From Bacillus sp. BGMRC 2118 (GTDB lineage Bacteria > Bacillota > Bacilli > Bacillales > SA4): a stretch of 64,000 nt of DNA. The position numbers and the translations under genes are program-made. The stretch is taken from positions 1 to 64,000 of the forward strand of contig VTTJ01000014.1 of assembly GCA_008364785.1 (NCBI GenBank). The letters run 5' to 3'. The notes under the pieces are model-generated. The model did no database searches. It was not told where the DNA came from and saw nothing but the letters and a program-made list of their open reading frames with translations. Shown here piece by piece: positions 59,931 through 64,000 of this stretch (position 1 is the first letter of the stretch; the number at the start of each line of letters is the position of its first letter).

Positions 59931-61016
59931 TTATAGTGCCTTTTCTAATAACTTCGGCTTCGCAAAAATCATTCTTCCTGCAGAAGTTTGAAGCACACTT
60001 GTAACAAGTACATCAATTCGTTTACCAATATAATCTCGTCCATCTTCCACAACAATCATTGTACCATCATCTAGATATGCAACACCTTGATTATATTCTT
60101 TTCCGTCCTTAATGACTTGAACATTTAATTCTTCACCAGGTAGGACTACCGGCTTAACTGCATTTGCTAAGTCATTTATGTTTAGTACCCCAACATTTTG
60201 CAACTCACATACTTTATTTAAATTAAAGTCATTCGTCACAACAATTCCAGACGTTAACTTAGCGAGTTTTACTAATTTGCTATCCACCTCTTGGATATCC
60301 TCAAAATCACCTTCATAGATTTCCACTTTAATTGAAAGCTCCTTTTGAATGCGATTTAAGATATCTAACCCTCTACGACCACGATTACGCTTTAGAGCAT
60401 CAGATGAGTCTGCAATATGCTGTAATTCCTCTAGAACAAATTGGGGTATAACGATTGTTCCTTCAAGGAACCCGGTTTGACATATATCTGCAACTCTTCC
60501 ATCAATAATGACACTTGTATCTAGAATCTTTAATTTTCCTTTATTCAGGTCCTCTTCCTCAGCGTCTTTCTTTTTAGACTTACCTGAAACAGTAAATACA
60601 TTTATGAGTTCATCACGCTTCTTGAATCCAACTTGAAAACCTAAATAACCTAGTAATAATGTTAAGAGAATTGGTATAACCGTATTCACTAGTGGAAAAT
60701 CAATATTATTAATAGGAATTGCAATTAAAAATGCGATAATTAATCCAAAAATAAGCCCCAATCCACCAAATAACACTTCTGCAACAGAAGCCTTTACAAG
60801 TACTTCTTCAGTCCATTTTACAAAATCTACGACAAAATCTACTAGCCAGAATGTAATAAGATAAAAGACAATTGCCCCTAAAGCTGCCCTAACATAGGGC
60901 GAATCCAATAAAGGTAAGTTATTTATTTCTAATACAGAAAATAAGGACGGAATAAAAAAGATACCCAGGGTACCACCAACAAGCAAGAAACTTAATTGAA
61001 CAATTCGTTTAATCAT
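59931..61016 (-). CDS. yacL: YacL, PIN/TRAM-domain membrane protein
   Basis: The 361-aa protein has four N-terminal membrane helices (about residues 5-25, 42-60, 80-100, 110-128), a PIN nuclease domain (LDTSVIIDGRVADI, VTNDFNLNKV) and a C-terminal TRAM domain (about residues 290-345). The acidic residues of PIN enzymes are present. Its cellular role is not established. It starts the yacL-ispD-ispF unit. Confidence 0.93.
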   Translation of the reverse strand: MIKRIVQLSFLLVGGTLGIFFIPSLFSVLEINNLPLLDSPYVRAALGAIVFYLITFWLVDFVVDFVKWTEEVLVKASVAEVLFGGLGLIFGLIIAFLIAIPINNIDFPLVNTVIPILLTLLLGYLGFQVGFKKRDELINVFTVSGKSKKKDAEEEDLNKGKLKILDTSVIIDGRVADICQTGFLEGTIVIPQFVLEELQHIADSSDALKRNRGRRGLDILNRIQKELSIKVEIYEGDFEDIQEVDSKLVKLAKLTSGIVVTNDFNLNKVCELQNVGVLNINDLANAVKPVVLPGEELNVQVIKDGKEYNQGVAYLDDGTMIVVEDGRDYIGKRIDVLVTSVLQTSAGRMIFAKPKLLEKAL

Positions 61017-61160
61017 AGATTCACCTCCTACTAATACATTATAAACACTTTGATCGCTTTGAAACCTAATATTACATGGCTTTTAAATAAATGTTTTTGT
61101 TTTGACATGAATTTGTAAATAATTTGTACGAAAACAAAATTAAGTTAATTTTTACCAATT

Positions 61161-61190
61161 AATATATCAAATATCAGTTGGACATGTCAA
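61161..61190 (-). promoter_or_regulatory. Sigma-A promoter of yacL-ispD-ispF
   Basis: On the minus strand TTGACA (61185-61190), 18 bases and TATATT (61161-61166) lie just after disA. A second -10-like TATAAT (61038-61043) close to yacL has no good -35. Confidence 0.75.
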
Positions 61191-61209
61191 AGATTAAGGC
61201 GGAATTACT

Positions 61210-62280
61210 CTACATTTGACGATCGATAAAATGTTGCTCCTGCAATCTTTCAAGTCCACGTCTAATCTTACGAGCTCTTACCTCTCCAATTCCTTCTACC
61301 TGATCTAATTCTTCTATCGAAGCCTTGACGATAGAGTGGAAATCTTTAAATGTAGCAATAAGATTATCAATAATTGGCATCGGTAACCGCGGAATTTTAT
61401 AGAGCATTCGATAGCCTCTTGATGAAATTAACTCATCAACATTTACAGATGTAGTATATCCTAATAAACGCAAAATTACTGAATCATCTAGTAGATCTGT
61501 ATTTGCTAATTCCTGAAGTCTCTTCAATACTGCTATGTAATCTAATTGAGGTTGGTATGAATAATCTCTTATAAGTAGAATGGCTTCTTCTTCAATGTTT
61601 GAAAGTAACTCGGTTAATTGTAAACGTATTAATCTTCCTTCTGTCCCTAGTTCATTAATATAGCTTAAAATTTCATTTTTAATACGCAGAACCATTTCAA
61701 TTCGATGTAATACCTGCAGCACTTCGGATAAAGTGACAAGTTCCTCAAATTCAAGCGCTCCTAGATTTGTAATTCCTTGCTTGAGAACTAGTTTATATTT
61801 TTCTAAAGTTTGAATGGCTTGATTTGCTTTCGTTAATATTACACCAATATCTTTTAACGCATAACGTAAGTCACCTTTATACAAAGTGATAACATTTCTA
61901 CGCTCAGATATCGCAATCACAAGACATCCTGTCTGTTTTGCAACTCTTTCAGCAGTTCGATGTCTCATTCCTGTTTCCGAGGAAATAATACCTGAGTCTG
62001 GCACCAGTTGAGCATTTGCTAATAGTATTTTGCTTCCTGTCTCATTTAAGATGATCGCTCCGTCCATCTTTGCTAATTCATATAGGTGGGCTGGTGAAAA
62101 AGGACAGTTTATTGTAAATCCCCCATCCACAAGTGAACGAACATCTTCATTATGCCCCATTACAATTAGACCCCCTGTCTTGGAGCGTAGAACATTTTCA
62201 ATTCCATCACGAATCGGAGTTCCAGGTGCAATTAATTGTAAAATTTCTGCCTTTATCACCGCACTTGACCTATATTCCAT
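61210..62280 (-). CDS. disA: DNA integrity scanning protein DisA (diadenylate cyclase)
   Basis: DisA makes c-di-AMP and scans DNA for damage. The 356-aa protein has the DAC domain (about residues 1-145) with motifs MDGAIIL and GMRHRTAERVAKQTG, a helical linker, and a C-terminal helix-hairpin-helix domain (VEGIGEVRARKIRRGLERLQ). The ATG has AGGGGG 8 bases upstream, overlapping the radA end. Confidence 0.97.
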   Translation of the reverse strand: MEYRSSAVIKAEILQLIAPGTPIRDGIENVLRSKTGGLIVMGHNEDVRSLVDGGFTINCPFSPAHLYELAKMDGAIILNETGSKILLANAQLVPDSGIISSETGMRHRTAERVAKQTGCLVIAISERRNVITLYKGDLRYALKDIGVILTKANQAIQTLEKYKLVLKQGITNLGALEFEELVTLSEVLQVLHRIEMVLRIKNEILSYINELGTEGRLIRLQLTELLSNIEEEAILLIRDYSYQPQLDYIAVLKRLQELANTDLLDDSVILRLLGYTTSVNVDELISSRGYRMLYKIPRLPMPIIDNLIATFKDFHSIVKASIEELDQVEGIGEVRARKIRRGLERLQEQHFIDRQM

Positions 62281-62284
62281 TCCA

Positions 62285-63661
62285 TTAGCCCCCTAAAGTA
62301 ACTTTTAATGCCTCCCCGACATGATCCACACCAATTACTTCAATTCCGGCTGGAACACTCCAGTTCCCCATATTCTTCTTTGGGATAATAACTCTCTTAA
62401 ATCCTAGTTTAGCTGCTTCCTGCACACGTTGCTCTATTCTCGATACCCTTCTTACCTCTCCAGTCAAACCTACTTCTCCAATTAAAACATCTGTAGCCGA
62501 AGAAACTTGATCTCGGAAGCTGGATGCAATACTTACAGCAACAGCTAAGTCTATTGCCGGCTCATCTAATTTAACGCCTCCTGCAACCTTTAAATAGGCA
62601 TCTTGATTTTGCAACAATAAACCTACTCGCTTCTCCAGTACTGCCATTAATAAAGAAACACGACTCACATCTAGCCCGGTCGCCATACGCCTTGGATTTC
62701 CAAAGCTTGTAGGAGATACTAAGGCTTGGATTTCCACAAGTACCGGCCTGGTTCCCTCCATGGATGCGACAACAGTAGAACCTGATGCACCTTTTGAACG
62801 TTCCTCTAAAAAGATCTCAGATGGATTTTGAACTTCTTCTAACCCTTCCTCTTTCATTTCAAAAATTCCCATCTCATTCGTGGAACCAAAACGATTTTTG
62901 ACTGCTCTAAGAATTCGGTAAGAGTGATGACGCTCTCCTTCAAAATATAGAACACTATCTACCATATGCTCTAATAAACGTGGTCCAGCAATATTTCCTT
63001 CCTTCGTTACGTGACCCACGATAAATATTGCAATCCCTTTTGACTTCGCAAGTCTCATCAGCTCAGCTGTGCATTCACGCACTTGTGATACACTTCCTGG
63101 TGCAGACTGTACTTCTGGATGATAAATAGTTTGAATGGAATCAATAACAACAAATGACGGGGAAAGCTCTTCAATAGCTTTTGTTATAAACTCAAGGTCC
63201 GTTTCTGCTAATACATATAATGCGTCAGAGGATACACGGAGGCGGTCTGCACGTAACTTTGTCTGCTTTACCGATTCTTCCCCTGATATATATAGCACAC
63301 CTTGGTCTTTTGAGGACAAATATGAGGATATTTGAAGAAGTAATGTTGACTTACCTATTCCAGGATCTCCTCCGATAAGTACTAATGATCCTCGTACAAT
63401 TCCTCCACCCAATACCCGATTAAATTCATTATTATCTGTTTTTATTCTAGGTTCTTGTATGGTCTCAACTTCTTTAAGCTTTACAGGTTTTGCATTTCCT
63501 TCGTTCATAGAGGCAGTAAACGTCAGCTTCCGAGAAGACTTGCTAGGTTCTAACTCCTCTGTTAATGTATTCCATGCTCCACAGCCAGGACATTTCCCCA
63601 TCCATTTCGGTGATTCGTAACCACATGCTTGACATGTGAATTTTGTTTTTCGTTTAACCAT
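62285..63661 (-). CDS. radA: DNA repair protein RadA (Sms)
   Basis: The 458-aa protein has an N-terminal zinc finger (FTCQACGYESPKWMGKCPGCG), a RecA-like ATPase with Walker A GGDPGIGKST, the KNRFG motif of RadA, and a C-terminal Lon protease-like domain (about residues 280-458). It helps process recombination intermediates. It lies between clpC and disA, as in B. subtilis. Confidence 0.97.
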   Translation of the reverse strand: MVKRKTKFTCQACGYESPKWMGKCPGCGAWNTLTEELEPSKSSRKLTFTASMNEGNAKPVKLKEVETIQEPRIKTDNNEFNRVLGGGIVRGSLVLIGGDPGIGKSTLLLQISSYLSSKDQGVLYISGEESVKQTKLRADRLRVSSDALYVLAETDLEFITKAIEELSPSFVVIDSIQTIYHPEVQSAPGSVSQVRECTAELMRLAKSKGIAIFIVGHVTKEGNIAGPRLLEHMVDSVLYFEGERHHSYRILRAVKNRFGSTNEMGIFEMKEEGLEEVQNPSEIFLEERSKGASGSTVVASMEGTRPVLVEIQALVSPTSFGNPRRMATGLDVSRVSLLMAVLEKRVGLLLQNQDAYLKVAGGVKLDEPAIDLAVAVSIASSFRDQVSSATDVLIGEVGLTGEVRRVSRIEQRVQEAAKLGFKRVIIPKKNMGNWSVPAGIEVIGVDHVGEALKVTLGG

Positions 63662-63699
63662 AACAATCCTAATCTCCTAACCATTGTATTCATAGAAAC

Positions 63700-63727
63700 A
63701 TGATAACATAATCTTTCTTTTTGTAAT
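63700..63727 (-). promoter_or_regulatory. Candidate radA promoter
   Basis: On the minus strand TGTTATCAT is an extended -10 (TATCAT at 63700-63705) with ATTACA (63722-63727) 16 bases upstream. A terminator after clpC makes a separate promoter plausible. Confidence 0.5.
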
Positions 63728-63755
63728 TTTACAGTTTGACATCAGTTTTCATTTG

Positions 63756-63780
63756 AAAAAAGAGGGCAAAATGCCCTCTT
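63756..63780 (-). terminator. Terminator after clpC
   Basis: A perfect 9-bp stem AAGAGGGCA/TGCCCTCTT (63760-63768 with 63772-63780) is followed on the minus strand by a U-run. Confidence 0.9.
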
Positions 63781-63784
63781 CCTG

Positions 63785-64000
63785 TTACACTATTGTTTTT
63801 TCAACAGTACGTACAACAAACTCATTATCCTCAACAGCTAACTCCACACGTTGACCCTTTTCAATTGAACCTTTTAGAAGTTCTTCTGATAATCGGTCTT
63901 CTACATTTTTTTGGATAGATCTTCGTAATGGACGTGCACCATATTCTAAATCTGTTCCTTCTTCAGCAAGTTTATCAATTGCACTATCTGTCACAACAAG
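63785..64000 (-). CDS. clpC: ClpC ATPase, C-terminal end only (partial)
   Basis: The 71 visible residues are the end of the Hsp100 C-terminal D2-small domain (AIDKLAEEGTDLEYGARPLR, then IQKNVEDRLSEELLKG), closely like B. subtilis ClpC. The gene continues beyond position 64000. ClpC works with ClpP and adaptor McsB in protein quality control. Confidence 0.95.
   Translation of the reverse strand, partial: LVVTDSAIDKLAEEGTDLEYGARPLRRSIQKNVEDRLSEELLKGSIEKGQRVELAVEDNEFVVRTVEKTIV

Noticed and set aside
1..64000. CRISPR arrays or defence systems
   Set aside because: No regularly spaced repeats, cas-like genes or recognised defence genes are seen.

Overview
The window comes from a low-GC, endospore-forming Bacillaceae chromosome, shown with the ribosomal-protein region on the minus strand. 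Gene content and order are almost those of the Bacillus subtilis clpC-to-rrn segment. Sporulation and germination genes (pdaB, kbaA, gerD, cwlD, sigH) mark a spore former with a KinB-type phosphorelay input. Nearly every gene runs on the minus strand; only pdaB and gerD are on the plus strand, as in B. subtilis relative to their neighbours.

Reading down in transcription order (high to low coordinate): the 3' end of clpC, then radA and disA (63.9-61.2 kb); yacL-ispD-ispF (61.0-58.7 kb); gltX, a cysteine T-box leader, cysE-cysS-mrnC-rlmB-rae1 (58.6-53.0 kb); sigH; rpmGB-secE-nusG; rplK-rplA; rplJ-rplL; an RsmC-like methyltransferase; rpoB-rpoC; the str operon (rplGB-rpsL-rpsG-fusA-tuf); the S10/spc/alpha supercluster from rpsJ to rplQ including secY, adk, map, infA and rpoA (34.6-19.8 kb); the ECF vitamin-transporter core ecfA1-ecfA2-ecfT with truA; and rplM-rpsI (16.1-15.3 kb). 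Many of these units carry recognisable sigma-A promoters, structured leaders (L10, L13, S10-type, T-box) and intrinsic terminators.

Between rpsI and ybaK, where B. subtilis has only a short gap and ybaJ, this genome carries a roughly 9-kb sugar locus (5.9-15.1 kb). It has a ChvE/MmsA/MmsB-type monosaccharide ABC transporter with a perfect CcpA cre site upstream, then a three-component sensor (membrane-anchored sugar-binding protein, LytS/YesM-type kinase, YesN/AraC-type regulator), then a second, XylF-type binding lipoprotein. The organisation parallels two described systems, AraPST/AraEGH of Geobacillus stearothermophilus and XylFII-LytS-YesN of Clostridium beijerinckii. It is the accessory part of the window.

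The low-coordinate end holds ybaK, cwlD (with a sigma-E-type promoter), salA, gerD (with a sigma-G-type promoter), kbaA, pdaB, a small conserved-looking protein of unknown function, and the promoter region and first bases of a 16S rRNA gene that runs off the window. Outside the sugar locus the content is housekeeping. The points most worth following are the sugar-sensing locus and several structured leaders (map-infA, rpoB, nusG, rpoA, rplGB-rpsL).
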